Shown: piece by piece, positions 16,701 through 24,141 of the stretch
Position numbering within the stretch: the first letter of the stretch is position 1
Layout of the letters: each line of letters starts with the position of its first letter
Assembly (NCBI GenBank): GCA_964624235.1
Contig: CAZUXY010000056.1
Location: forward strand, 1-29,383
Reading direction: 5' to 3'
DNA from: CAZUXY01 sp964624235
Lineage (GTDB): Bacteria; Spirochaetota; UBA4802; UBA5368
Length of the DNA stretch: 29,383 nucleotides
Notes under the pieces: generated by a model
Databases searched by the model: none
Seen by the model: only the letters and a program-made list of their open reading frames with translations
What the model was told of the DNA's origin: nothing
Program-made: the position numbers and the translations under genes

Positions 16701-18428
16701 GCCCCGGGAGAACATATCTATGATGAATTCACGCAGGTAGAAAGGATTGCCCCCGGTTTTATTGAACACAAAGGCGGCCAGCCTGGTGATCCATCGAGGT
16801 CTTTCGTCGAGAACGCCCGCGAGAATATTCTCTACATGTTCAAGACCGAGGGCGTCGAGTCTGATCAAATGGAGACCGTGCTCCGATTTGCCCGCCTCGG
16901 CGATGAGATTCAACAGCGGATGGCCCTCCCCCACCTCGTTGTCGCGGTAGGCGCCGATTACATATATACCGGGTATTCCCTCCGCGATAAGATTTTTTAA
17001 TTCCTTAAGGGTGGCATGGTCGGCCCATTGCAGGTCATCCAGAAAAATAACAAAACCGCGGCATGTCTTCGCTGTTATCCTGAGGAATTCAAAGAGTCCC
17101 GCTCTGAACCGGTTCTCGGCCGATGCGGGGTCCGTTTCGTCCCGTGGTGCGACAGGACCGGTGATATACCTGAGCTCGGGGACAATGTCGTATAAAAAAC
17201 GCATGTTGGGTCCGATGGTACGGACCATCTCTTTCTTCAGCGCGGAGAGTTCCCTGTCCCCGAGCAGCAGCAGCCTGTCGACAACCGCCCTGAGCGCCGC
17301 GGAAAACGCGCAGTAGGGGACCTCGCGCCGGTACTGGTCGGCCTTTCCGGCCGCAAACACACCTCCCTGTGAGCTTATGTAATCCCTGATGCTCCTCACA
17401 AGGGCCGTTTTACCTACCCCGGCATTACCCGAAATAAAGGTGGATGCGCACCCGCCCCCCCGCACCGAATCAAAGGTTTCTATAATTTCTGTCCGCTCTT
17501 TTTCACGGCCGTATACCGTGTCGGGGAAAATAATCCCGGATGTAATGGACCGGTTTAATCTGAAACTCCGGATAGAGCCGTCCGCACCAATAGTTTTAAG
17601 ACACGCATGGAGATCGTTTGCCAGGGAGAGGGCGTTATCATAACGTTCAGAGGGTTCCTTTTTCAGCAGCAGCATTATAATGTCGTTCAGAACTCTGGGC
17701 ACCGAACCGTTTATTTCCCCCACACTTCTCGGTTCGTGCGATACATGCCAGTGCATCAGTTCCTTTATATTCTTCGATCGATACGGCACCGTGCCGGTGA
17801 GCATCTGGTACATCACTATTCCCAGCGAATAGAGGTCGGCCCGGTGGTCCACGGGAATGTCCACGAGCCCGGTGGTCTCCGGCGCCATGTATTCCCATAA
17901 AATACAGTCACTATATGCCGACAGGTCGGGAGGTGTAGGTTGGGAATCACCGATGCAGCAGGCAAAGCTGAAAAAGGTGAGACCCGCCCGTGTTTCTTCA
18001 TTCAGCGAATCGCCGGAATTCGAAAGAATAACACACCGGTTATCGAGGGTGCGGTGTACCAGTTTTTTTTCATGAATACCCGCCAGCGCCGCGGCAATGG
18101 AGCGTGCGGCATGAAGGGCGGCGCCGATATCGCCGGGGAAACGCTCAATATGATGTGTCAGTGGCACTCCCCGGAAATCGTCGAGGAGGAGGGCGACGCT
18201 GCCGTCTCGTTCGGCCAGTTCCCTGGCCCTGATCATTCCATCCACTGCCGCCGTGGAGGTGATGGAGTACTCATGGCGCAGCAATTTACGGGCCCGTTCG
18301 CGCGGGAAGGTTTCCGCGGGCACCATGAGCAGGCACGGTTCGCCGTTCGCGCGACGGACCGCCCTGTAGAGGGAGCAGTAAGGCCTGCTGGCGATGATAC
18401 CGGCGTTATGAAACTCAGACCTGATCAT
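13704..18428 (-). CDS. Pseudokinase-STAND ATPase-TPR-like-GAF-LytTR transcription regulator
   Basis: This is a 1574-residue, one-protein signalling chain. Residues 1-280 have a Ser/Thr kinase fold ('YMAPETTG' 180-187, 'DLYSLGIVMYQMLTG' 198-212), but the Gly-rich loop and VAIK Lys are missing, HRD reads H125-R126-T127 and DFG reads FFS, so it should be catalytically dead. Residues about 300-560 are an AAA_16/STAND ATPase with Walker A 'GNAGVGKT' (334-341) and Walker B 'FVIFLDDLQWAD' (459-470). A long helical TPR-like region spans about 650-1300, followed by a GAF-like domain (about 1310-1460). The last 95 residues are a LytTR DNA-binding domain ('FIRIHKQYIVNLRHVTRI'). No signal peptide or transmembrane helix is seen. 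Related proteins usually end in histidine kinase or GGDEF modules; a LytTR end makes this a direct transcription factor. No Shine-Dalgarno precedes ATG 18428. Confidence 0.9.
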   Translation of the reverse strand: MIRSEFHNAGIIASRPYCSLYRAVRRANGEPCLLMVPAETFPRERARKLLRHEYSITSTAAVDGMIRARELAERDGSVALLLDDFRGVPLTHHIERFPGDIGAALHAARSIAAALAGIHEKKLVHRTLDNRCVILSNSGDSLNEETRAGLTFFSFACCIGDSQPTPPDLSAYSDCILWEYMAPETTGLVDIPVDHRADLYSLGIVMYQMLTGTVPYRSKNIKELMHWHVSHEPRSVGEINGSVPRVLNDIIMLLLKKEPSERYDNALSLANDLHACLKTIGADGSIRSFRLNRSITSGIIFPDTVYGREKERTEIIETFDSVRGGGCASTFISGNAGVGKTALVRSIRDYISSQGGVFAAGKADQYRREVPYCAFSAALRAVVDRLLLLGDRELSALKKEMVRTIGPNMRFLYDIVPELRYITGPVAPRDETDPASAENRFRAGLFEFLRITAKTCRGFVIFLDDLQWADHATLKELKNLIAEGIPGIYVIGAYRDNEVGEGHPLLNLIAEAGKSEHGLHLIRLDALGLEHVENILAGVLDERPRWITRLAAFVFNKTGGNPFYLREFIIDMFSRGCLRFQDNTWKWDERLGRAVPATENVLVLLAGMMDTLESCERRVLKAASCVGGRFELNMLDAVMEKMPKRTSHILGRLIKGGYLINEGGGVFAFSHDRIQEAAHGLLTREEKAELHGNIGQRLLSRHGVSDEHIFEIADHFNEAGEAAEDHGLLIDLNIRAGLKAKSNFAYGAAVRYFEKSLRIYKKSGSNDRDLKYRLHRYYGECLFLNAEYDRAGRYLNRAMCLTDDILEKADICVILANAKMFEMKYDEAIAIGLKGLELFGIEIDMEPEKLKKQLDEEKRKLDTYLKDINVEYILNMPPAENPDQLRFTKLMVILSGILFHTSNQHAFIYLSLMVTRMNFEHGLITYTYSCFTTCAYLLIGYWNEYKSAYILGEAGYLLNKKYKQQSQSSLVDLQYGGLIHIWKNPLRDSLEIIRTAYINGIKNGDYLYAALAVTHYTANKFCSGREIAASLEELENDILFLEKTKITIYHDNFVVLKMIFSDLAGKEQGTYSDTWDEVSEGAFIKELIERKSYVSIFYYYSSRIMALYLYAKYKEGRSFSAEYEKYKKYIIGWSFTITEFHFYNALNLLACVLDSHNVDKITGMEELSDAREKYRLWSSECPGNFLCRHLLIEAECARLEGDFMFAMTLYDQAIASARENGFTQVEAIACERAALFWLSLHKDDFAAIYLKRAYERFGEWGAMKKLAQLREKYPEILHEHTELESLSGHDILALLEHFNELSRHMESGELLKVLGGIVLRHSGADLFGLVIERDGRMFLQALCAAGPGDSGLMRLLPVDAESHLPVEMIRYIRRTGEKMVVYDGRHENTFNHIPYFRKNSPRSAVCIKADAENFGTVWYLENRSISGVFTGVRKTTLELLAHHAAICIRNALLAGERERAAQGAGFAFRYLNEVHIVPYDNIIYFSSHKRHTVMHTVETTYEIPRLLKDVVSELPADRFIRIHKQYIVNLRHVTRIRRTPSGGYVIFMNDEDDTRLSVGRTYRSVMAENLLKER

Positions 18429-18456
18429 TTTATATGTTTTGATGATATTTTCACAA

Positions 18457-18484
18457 ACTATACAAAATGCGTCATTAATTGCAA
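18457..18484 (-). promoter_or_regulatory. Candidate promoter of the large regulator gene
   Basis: On the minus strand, TTGCAA (18484-18479), a 16-bp spacer and TATAGT (18462-18457) form a plausible promoter with a leader of about 25 bases before ATG 18428. The LytTR-like direct repeats lie 22-57 bp upstream of its -35, so autoregulation is possible. Confidence 0.45.
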
Positions 18485-18505
18485 TACATAATCAAAAAAA
18501 CCATC

Positions 18506-18536
18506 CGTTCATTACGCAAAAGGTGACGTTCATTAC
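18506..18536 (+). promoter_or_regulatory. Putative LytTR operator: 10-bp direct repeat at 21-bp spacing
   Basis: CGTTCATTAC occurs at 18506-18515 and again, without mismatch, at 18527-18536. The starts are 21 bp apart, two helical turns, so both copies face the same side of the DNA. LytTR regulators such as AgrA bind pairs of imperfect 9-10-bp direct repeats with just this spacing, directly upstream of a -35 element; here TTGACA follows 8 bp later. A LytTR gene starts 78 bp away. Confidence 0.65.
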
Positions 18537-18544
18537 ATTAACGC

Positions 18545-18573
18545 TTGACAGGCGACATAAATAGCGCTTAACG
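18545..18573 (+). promoter_or_regulatory. Activator-type promoter for the small secreted protein
   Basis: TTGACA at 18545-18550 is a perfect -35, but the best -10 at 17-18 bp is only TTAACG/TAACGT. A weak -10 behind a direct-repeat operator fits an activator-dependent promoter. It reads toward the gene at 18620. Confidence 0.45.
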
Positions 18574-18595
18574 TATGCAAAGCATGCATTACGTT
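18570..18595. repeat. Imperfect inverted repeat over the probable transcription start
   Basis: AACGTATGCA (18570-18579) and TGCATTACGTT (18585-18595) are inverted copies apart from a one-base insertion. The repeat overlaps the -10/start region of the promoter at 18545 and could be a second operator or a 5' UTR hairpin. Confidence 0.4.
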
Positions 18596-18619
18596 TTAAT
18601 AGTATAAAGGCGGCGATCC

Positions 18620-19057
18620 ATGATAAAAATGAAACATGTCGTCCTGTTAACGGTCTTCCTGTTGCTGCTGCTCCCCCTGGAGCATGGTTCCACTTTCGGC
18701 GTCAATGTCTGGTCGTCGGGCCCTTTTTCCCTGCGTTTCGGCAGCAGCCGTGATTTCTACCTGCCCGAACTGAGGGAGGGGAACTACCAACTCTGGATCA
18801 GGGCCTCCAATCCCGAGGTATGCGCCATGTTCAACGGCTCTGAAACCAAGGCGCCCACTCCCGGAAGGTTTTTGCCGGGAGGATTCAGGAATATCTCCAC
18901 ACATGTTATAGGGGGTGGAGGAAGTAATTTCGGCATTTATCGGGGTAACCGGGTTTCCGGCGGGAAAGTAAGGGTGTGCTACGGCTGCTGCCGCAAGACC
19001 ATTTACGGACAGCGCTACCCCGACGCTTCAATTGAGGTGGGTATTTCAAAGAACTGA
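18620..19057 (+). CDS. Small secreted protein, unknown family
   Basis: This 145-residue protein has a strong signal peptide (MIKMKHVVLLTVFLLLLLPL) and a mature part rich in Gly, Ser and aromatic residues. 'FYLPELREGNYQLWIRASNP' looks like a beta-sandwich strand pair. Cysteines occur in 'PEVCAMF' and 'VRVCYGCCRKTIYG'. I do not recognise the family. AAGGCGG precedes ATG at good spacing. It is the only gene between the divergent LytTR regulator with its operator-like repeats and a strong terminator (19128-19175), so it is the prime candidate target of that regulator. A structural surface protein or ligand-binding secreted factor are both possible. Confidence 0.7.
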   Translation: MIKMKHVVLLTVFLLLLLPLEHGSTFGVNVWSSGPFSLRFGSSRDFYLPELREGNYQLWIRASNPEVCAMFNGSETKAPTPGRFLPGGFRNISTHVIGGGGSNFGIYRGNRVSGGKVRVCYGCCRKTIYGQRYPDASIEVGISKN

Positions 19058-19084
19058 CGGCGTTGCCGGGAAGATCAAAAGGGG

Positions 19085-19098
19085 CCGTCTGCAGACGG
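19085..19098. repeat. Perfect 14-bp palindrome downstream of the secreted protein gene
   Basis: CCGTCTGCAGACGG is a perfect palindrome 28 bp after the stop at 19057 and 30 bp before the terminator. It may be a protein-binding site or a small extra hairpin in the mRNA 3' end. Confidence 0.4.
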
Positions 19099-19127
19099 AC
19101 AGTCCTCTTTTAAAAATAAATGAAAAA

Positions 19128-19175
19128 ACACCTCTCTGCCCTTCTACCGACATCAGGGCGGAGAGGTGTGTTTTT
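19128..19175 (+). terminator. Strong Rho-independent terminator
   Basis: ACACCTCTCTGCCC (19128-19141) pairs with GGGCGGAGAGGTGT (19156-19169) over 14 positions with a single G-U. A T-run follows at 19171-19175 and an A-run precedes it (19123-19128), so it may also work in reverse. It ends the transcript of the small secreted protein gene and separates it from the caspase-like gene. Confidence 0.85.
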
Positions 19176-19222
19176 GCATTATTGTATCCGCAATAAAAAA
19201 TTGTGAACCAGTGAGGCGAGAT

Positions 19223-22200
19223 ATGAAACGGAAAGGATATTTTATAACCGCAATGTTTTTCTCCTTTGGGATTATCCTGGGAAACGGAACCACCGGCACA
19301 GGCGCGAACAAGACCGTCATTTCAGGCAGCGGACAGATATCCCGGCAGTCCGACGCCGGTTTCGAAATGATATTACAGAACGGCATTACCGAAAGGGCGA
19401 GCGATGTGGTCTTCAGCCCGTGCGGTGAATATGTGATGGCCATTGATAATTCAAAATCCATCGTGGTGTACCGCCGTGACGGTCTGCTCGTAAGGCGTAT
19501 GTTTGACCCCGACGGCGGGTATATGCAGTTTCTTACGGTAAGTCCTGATGGGAAATTCATCGCGTATGCAAGCGGAGCGCATATTCGGATACGCACGCTG
19601 CATGACGGGAAAATCATCAGGACCATTTACGACGGGTATTCCAGACCCGTCTTCAGCCCGGACAGCACCATGCTTCTGTACGGTTTTTCCACCGTGATAC
19701 TATATGATATACGGTCGGGTAATACTATCCGAAAGTTTTATACCAATCGTTCCGTACATCCCGAAGAAAAACCCACGCATGCGATATTCCTCCCCGACGG
19801 GAAAAAGATCGTTACCGTGACATCGAAGCGGATGGTGCAACTCTGGGACATCAACGGCGCCAATCTGTGGACCAGAACTTATGTGAAAAAAAGCGCGCCC
19901 GGTTCCCTCGGCTCCTTATTAATGGACCCCCTTGGTATCACCTTTGCCAGTTCCAGTCTTGCCTGCACCAAGAACGGCAAATTTATAATAATATCCACCA
20001 ATCCCGGTGTCGTGATCATGGACACCAACGGCGAGATTAAGGGAGGCATGGGTGGCAAGTTCACCGCGCTGTTCCCGGACTCTATCCGTATCGCCCTTGC
20101 CGATGAGCAGGTAACATTTATATATATCCGCGATTTTTCAGGGAAAGAACTGAAGAAAATACCTCTGCAGAAACACGCCAACACCTCGATCAACTGCGGT
20201 CTGGCGGTGAGCCCCCGGGGCGATCTGATCGCCCTGGGCGGATACGACAGGATTTCCCTGATCGACCCAAATTCGAATATGGTGCATGAACTGAAAAACC
20301 GCATCGGTGCGGTGTACCAGGTGACAGTCAGCCCTGACGGCCATATGTACGCCGCCGCGTCGGGTGATGGGACCGTGAAACTCTACTCTAAAGACGGGAG
20401 ACTACTAAACACTCTCTACGGACACCATGCATCCGTCGAAGCAGTCGCCTTCAGCCCTGATGGGAAATACCTGGCATCCGCATGCAGAAACGGTTTTATC
20501 CTTCTGTGGACCAGTGACGGTGAATTGATTCGGGAAATCCCGCCACTGAAGAAATACAACTATCGCATTAATGCCCTAGCGTTCAGCCCGGACAGTTCGA
20601 AAATAATTGCCGGTTCAATGGTGTTTATCCTGGGGTATCGAAAGGAAACCATTGAAGATAATTCCATCACCATCTGGACCCTTGACGGTAAGCTTGTTCA
20701 GACTTTAAAAGACGGCAATCAGACAAAAGATTTTAACGGCGGCATCTGGCGGCTTGCCGTCAATAACAAAAAAAACACTATTATATCAGCGCATTTTTAT
20801 GATGGGATACGAATCTGGAGTTTCTCACGTATGAAAAAACACATCGCAATGAAAGGGAATGTTTCCGATCTCGCCATGAGCCCCGACCAGCGTTTTTTCG
20901 CCGCGGTGGTGAAAAAAACCCTGAAACTTTTCGATATGGACGGCGATCTCATCAGGGATATCGATTTAGGCGGCCTGGGCGGTGAACAAGGCAGGGTCGC
21001 CATCAGTCCCGACGGGGAATATATAGCCACAGGCACAAGCAGAGGCGCCCTGGCCATCTGGCACAAAAACGGGTCGCTTGTGTTAACACTGAGCGGTCAC
21101 CAGGATGCGATAAAAGCGCTGAATTTCAGCCCCGACGGGAAATACCTCGTTTCCGGTTCGTCTGACACCTCCACCCGCTTCTGGAGGCTCGACAACGGCG
21201 ACTCCGCGGCGACCGTCGCGCTTGACCGCGACTGGATCATCTTCACCCCCGACGGATACTGGGACGGTTCCAGCAAAACCGGTGAGTTCGTAATGATGGT
21301 GAAGGGACTCGCCATGTTCGGCGTCGACCAGTTCGCCCTGAAATACAACCGTCCGGACATCATCTATGAACGCATGGGCTTCGGGAACCGCGAGATGATC
21401 GACCTCTTCGGGGCGCGCTACCGGAACCGGCTTAAAAAAACCGGATACGCCGCGGCGGAGGGGTCGGTACTTCACGCTCCCGAGACGAAAATCATGTCGA
21501 AAGTGCAGAGGGGAAAATACCTCACCCTGAACCTTGCGTTCAGCGACACGCACGCTCCGCTCAAGTATTATTCGGTCTACGTGAACGACGTTCCGGTCTA
21601 CGGCTCCGGCGGAAAGACCATCGGCGGCGCCAGGATTGTCCGTAATGAAACCGTGGAGCTCAGTTCGGGACGGAACAAGGTCGAGGTGAGCTGCACCAAT
21701 ACGCTGGGCAATGAATCGTACCGTGACACGGTATACGCCGACTACAAGGCTCCCGCCCGAGGGAACCTGTACTTCATCGGATTCGGCGTTTCCAGCTACC
21801 GGGACACCACGCTTAACCTCAAGTACGCCCATCAGGACGTACTTGACCTGGGGAAGGTGTTCGCGGGCATGAAAGGCAGGTATAATAATGTCTTCGTCAA
21901 GACCTATACCAACGAGCAGGTAACGGTCAACACCATAAAGGCCGCCAAGGGGCTGCTCGCGGGCGCCAAGGCCGACGACACCTTCGTGCTGTTCATCGCC
22001 GGCCACGGGGTGCATGACAGCGACAAGGAGGCGACCTATTACTACCTGACCCATAACACCGACATCAACCGGCTGAAAGAAACTGCGGCGAACTTCGACC
22101 TTATTGAAGACCTGATGAACGGCATCGCCCCACGCAACAAGCTTTTTCTCATGGACACCTGTGAATCGGGAGAAATGGAAGATGATGTCTTTGCGCAGAA

Positions 22201-22603
22201 CATCGCCTCAGGGGAAAAGAAGGGGGTAAAGGCGCGCACCACCAGGGCGATTACTGTTAAACTGAAAGAAATGCGCCGAGGCAAACCAAGGGAGTGCCTC
22301 TTTCAGAAAGACCGGTACATTTTCAACGACATCGCACGCCGTTCGGGCGCCATAGTGTTCTCTTCGTCAAAAGGGGGCGAGCTGTCGTACGAGAGCGACA
22401 AATACCGTAACGGTCATTTCACCGAGGAGATCGTCAACGCGCTGAGCGGCAGGGCCGACAAAAACAGGGACGGCAGGGTTTCGGTGGACGAACTGCGTGA
22501 GTATGTCGCGAAAGAGGTCCCCAGACTCAGCGACGGCCTGCAGCATCCCACGGTAGACCGGGACAATATTTACATCAAGTTCGGGTTCCCCCTGGTGAAG
22601 TAA
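19223..22603 (+). CDS. Exported WD40-repeat/caspase-like (C14) protein with EF-hand loop
   Basis: The protein has 1126 residues from ATG 19223 (GAGG upstream); an in-frame ATG at 19166 lies inside the terminator stem and is rejected. Residues 1-30 form a signal peptide. Residues about 50-690 are WD40-type repeats, recognisable by recurring 'SPDGKYLASxSxDGxIxLW' units. A beta-sandwich-like linker follows. Residues about 850-1000 are a caspase-like peptidase with 'FIAGHGVHD' (H928) and 'LFLMDTCESGE' (C980), the complete His-Cys dyad. Near the C-terminus 'DKNRDGRVSVDE' (1079-1090) is a textbook EF-hand/dockerin-type Ca2+ loop. Such proteins cleave after basic or acidic residues, often under Ca2+ control; the propeller would recruit partners. 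Export argues against a cytoplasmic suicide effector. A DUF4384 gene, a domain often paired with C14 peptidases, lies 1.5 kb downstream. Confidence 0.88.
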   Translation: MKRKGYFITAMFFSFGIILGNGTTGTGANKTVISGSGQISRQSDAGFEMILQNGITERASDVVFSPCGEYVMAIDNSKSIVVYRRDGLLVRRMFDPDGGYMQFLTVSPDGKFIAYASGAHIRIRTLHDGKIIRTIYDGYSRPVFSPDSTMLLYGFSTVILYDIRSGNTIRKFYTNRSVHPEEKPTHAIFLPDGKKIVTVTSKRMVQLWDINGANLWTRTYVKKSAPGSLGSLLMDPLGITFASSSLACTKNGKFIIISTNPGVVIMDTNGEIKGGMGGKFTALFPDSIRIALADEQVTFIYIRDFSGKELKKIPLQKHANTSINCGLAVSPRGDLIALGGYDRISLIDPNSNMVHELKNRIGAVYQVTVSPDGHMYAAASGDGTVKLYSKDGRLLNTLYGHHASVEAVAFSPDGKYLASACRNGFILLWTSDGELIREIPPLKKYNYRINALAFSPDSSKIIAGSMVFILGYRKETIEDNSITIWTLDGKLVQTLKDGNQTKDFNGGIWRLAVNNKKNTIISAHFYDGIRIWSFSRMKKHIAMKGNVSDLAMSPDQRFFAAVVKKTLKLFDMDGDLIRDIDLGGLGGEQGRVAISPDGEYIATGTSRGALAIWHKNGSLVLTLSGHQDAIKALNFSPDGKYLVSGSSDTSTRFWRLDNGDSAATVALDRDWIIFTPDGYWDGSSKTGEFVMMVKGLAMFGVDQFALKYNRPDIIYERMGFGNREMIDLFGARYRNRLKKTGYAAAEGSVLHAPETKIMSKVQRGKYLTLNLAFSDTHAPLKYYSVYVNDVPVYGSGGKTIGGARIVRNETVELSSGRNKVEVSCTNTLGNESYRDTVYADYKAPARGNLYFIGFGVSSYRDTTLNLKYAHQDVLDLGKVFAGMKGRYNNVFVKTYTNEQVTVNTIKAAKGLLAGAKADDTFVLFIAGHGVHDSDKEATYYYLTHNTDINRLKETAANFDLIEDLMNGIAPRNKLFLMDTCESGEMEDDVFAQNIASGEKKGVKARTTRAITVKLKEMRRGKPRECLFQKDRYIFNDIARRSGAIVFSSSKGGELSYESDKYRNGHFTEEIVNALSGRADKNRDGRVSVDELREYVAKEVPRLSDGLQHPTVDRDNIYIKFGFPLVK

Positions 22604-22939
22604 ACCTGTGCCGGTGTCAGGGCACACCCTGCCGGGTGGTGGCCACGGCGCGCGGTATGCCGTTGTAATAATTCTAACCACGCGGCAGACGGGCATATAC
22701 GTTACTTTAAAAATAGTATTGTATTAATACTGGTGCAGTTTATCATGCGGGTACGGTACCATCAGTGTACACGCGTAAATGGATTGATCTGTTCCCGTGC
22801 CTGCCTCCGGGAACAGATTTATTCGTTGGTCATATGCCGTATTTGTCTTTGACGATTCTTGCTTGCCCCCTTCCTCACCGGGACGATCCGTAACGGAGAT
22901 TCAGTTTCCCGGTTAGGTGACCCTGAATGGAGAAGTGCG
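22604..22939. other. 336-bp intergenic region between the caspase-like and GH3 genes
   Basis: No gene is seen. Part of it is AT-rich (22705-22745) with the inverted repeat AGTATT...AATACT near 22717-22733, a possible promoter or operator. The rest contains the hairpin at 22787-22818. The in-frame extension upstream of the GH3 start (22859-22939) lacks a ribosome-binding site and is treated as non-coding. Confidence 0.4.
22787..22818 (+). terminator. Probable terminator after the caspase-like gene
   Basis: ATCTGTTCCCG (22787-22797) and CGGGAACAGAT (22808-22818) form a perfect 11-bp stem with a 10-base loop, followed by TTATTCGTT. The T-run is interrupted, so termination strength is uncertain; a regulatory hairpin in the leader of the next gene is an alternative. 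Confidence 0.5.
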
Positions 22940-24052
22940 ATGAAGCGCCTGTGGTTACTTCTTTTTCTTGTGGTTATATTCCGGACGCATCCCATCGGCT
23001 ACGGCCATCCCGACATTGATACGATTATCGCCCATATGAGCCTGGAAGAGAAAATCGGACAGATGTTCATGGTGGGCGGCCTGGGCGCACGGAAACTGAT
23101 GGAGGGGGAAATGTACAGGAAGTATCACTTCGGGAATGTTTTTCTGGGGCACCTTGATCTCAGAGGGCTTTCCCTGAAACGCATTACCCGGCTGAACCGT
23201 GATCTCCAGGTACTCGCAAAAAAATACAATGGCGGGATACCCCTCCTGATCGCGACGGACCAGGAAGGCGGCAAGGTGAACCGGTTACGCGCGGGTTTCC
23301 GAATCCACCCGAGCCAGAACACGGTCGGTGAAACCATGGATTATGCCGGTGCCGAAAAAGCCGCGGCGGCCACGGCAAAGCAGATGAGGGCGCTCGGAGT
23401 GAACGTGAACTTCTCCCCCGTCGGCGACGTCAACACCAACAGGCAAAGTCATATAGCGAAACTCGACCGTTCTTTCGGACCCGACCCGGAAAAGGCGGCG
23501 AATTACTCTATCGCCTACCTGAAGGGTTACGCCGGCGAGGGAGTGGCCGGGTGCCTGAAGCATTTCCCTGGCTACGGCGACGTGTCCCCCGACCCGCATC
23601 GGCTGCTTCCCGTGACCCGTAAAACCATGAAAGAACTGGAATACTGCGAACTCGTTCCCTATATAAGGTCGCTGAACGCGGGCGTCGTCGAAATGATCAT
23701 GACCGCCCACATCGTAGTACCCGCCCTGGACGACGTGAAAGATCTCCCCGCGACCCTTTCGAAGAAAGCACTTGCCGGGTACCTGCGCGGAAAACTCGGG
23801 TTCAACGGCGTCATCGTGACAGACGATTTCAACATGGGGGCCGTCGGTAAAAGCGGAATGGACGCGGGCGAGGCCGCCGTACGGGCGGTGGAAGCGGGAG
23901 TGGATATGCTCCTGTTCGTAGCGCATTACCCGAACCAGACCGGCGCATGGAACGCTCTCCGTTCCGCGGTCAAAAAAGGAAGGGTGCCTGAACTGCGGAT
24001 TAATGAATCGGTCAAAAGAATATTGCTGTTGAAGCGGAAATACGCAAGTTAA
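22940..24052 (+). CDS. Exported family 3 glycoside hydrolase, beta-N-acetylhexosaminidase (NagZ-like)
   Basis: The 370-residue protein starts at ATG 22940 (GGAGA upstream), which gives a signal peptide (MKRLWLLLFLVVIF). It is a one-domain GH3 barrel: 'MSLEEKIGQMFMVGG', 'LLIATDQEGGKVNRL' (substrate-binding DQEGG), 'KHFPGYGDVSPDPH' (207-220) with the D218/H220 acid-base dyad, and 'VTDDFNMGAV' with nucleophile D295. This pattern marks beta-N-acetylglucosaminidases that cut GlcNAc from muropeptides or chitooligomers. E. coli NagZ is cytoplasmic; the signal peptide here places the enzyme in the periplasm or outside, as in Bacillus NagZ. It may act in peptidoglycan turnover or glycan feeding. Confidence 0.9.
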   Translation: MKRLWLLLFLVVIFRTHPIGYGHPDIDTIIAHMSLEEKIGQMFMVGGLGARKLMEGEMYRKYHFGNVFLGHLDLRGLSLKRITRLNRDLQVLAKKYNGGIPLLIATDQEGGKVNRLRAGFRIHPSQNTVGETMDYAGAEKAAAATAKQMRALGVNVNFSPVGDVNTNRQSHIAKLDRSFGPDPEKAANYSIAYLKGYAGEGVAGCLKHFPGYGDVSPDPHRLLPVTRKTMKELEYCELVPYIRSLNAGVVEMIMTAHIVVPALDDVKDLPATLSKKALAGYLRGKLGFNGVIVTDDFNMGAVGKSGMDAGEAAVRAVEAGVDMLLFVAHYPNQTGAWNALRSAVKKGRVPELRINESVKRILLLKRKYAS

Positions 24053-24141
24053 GACGGGACAGGCGGAGCATGTATACCGTTTCAGCGTATAACTGACAGA
24101 ACATTCTGGTTTTCAATCCACTTTGTGAAGGAGCATGAATC

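Noticed and set aside
21083..22054. Minus-strand open frame of 323 codons opposite the caspase-like gene
   Set aside because: The composition is that of a reverse-frame shadow and it overlaps conserved WD40 and caspase motifs on the plus strand.
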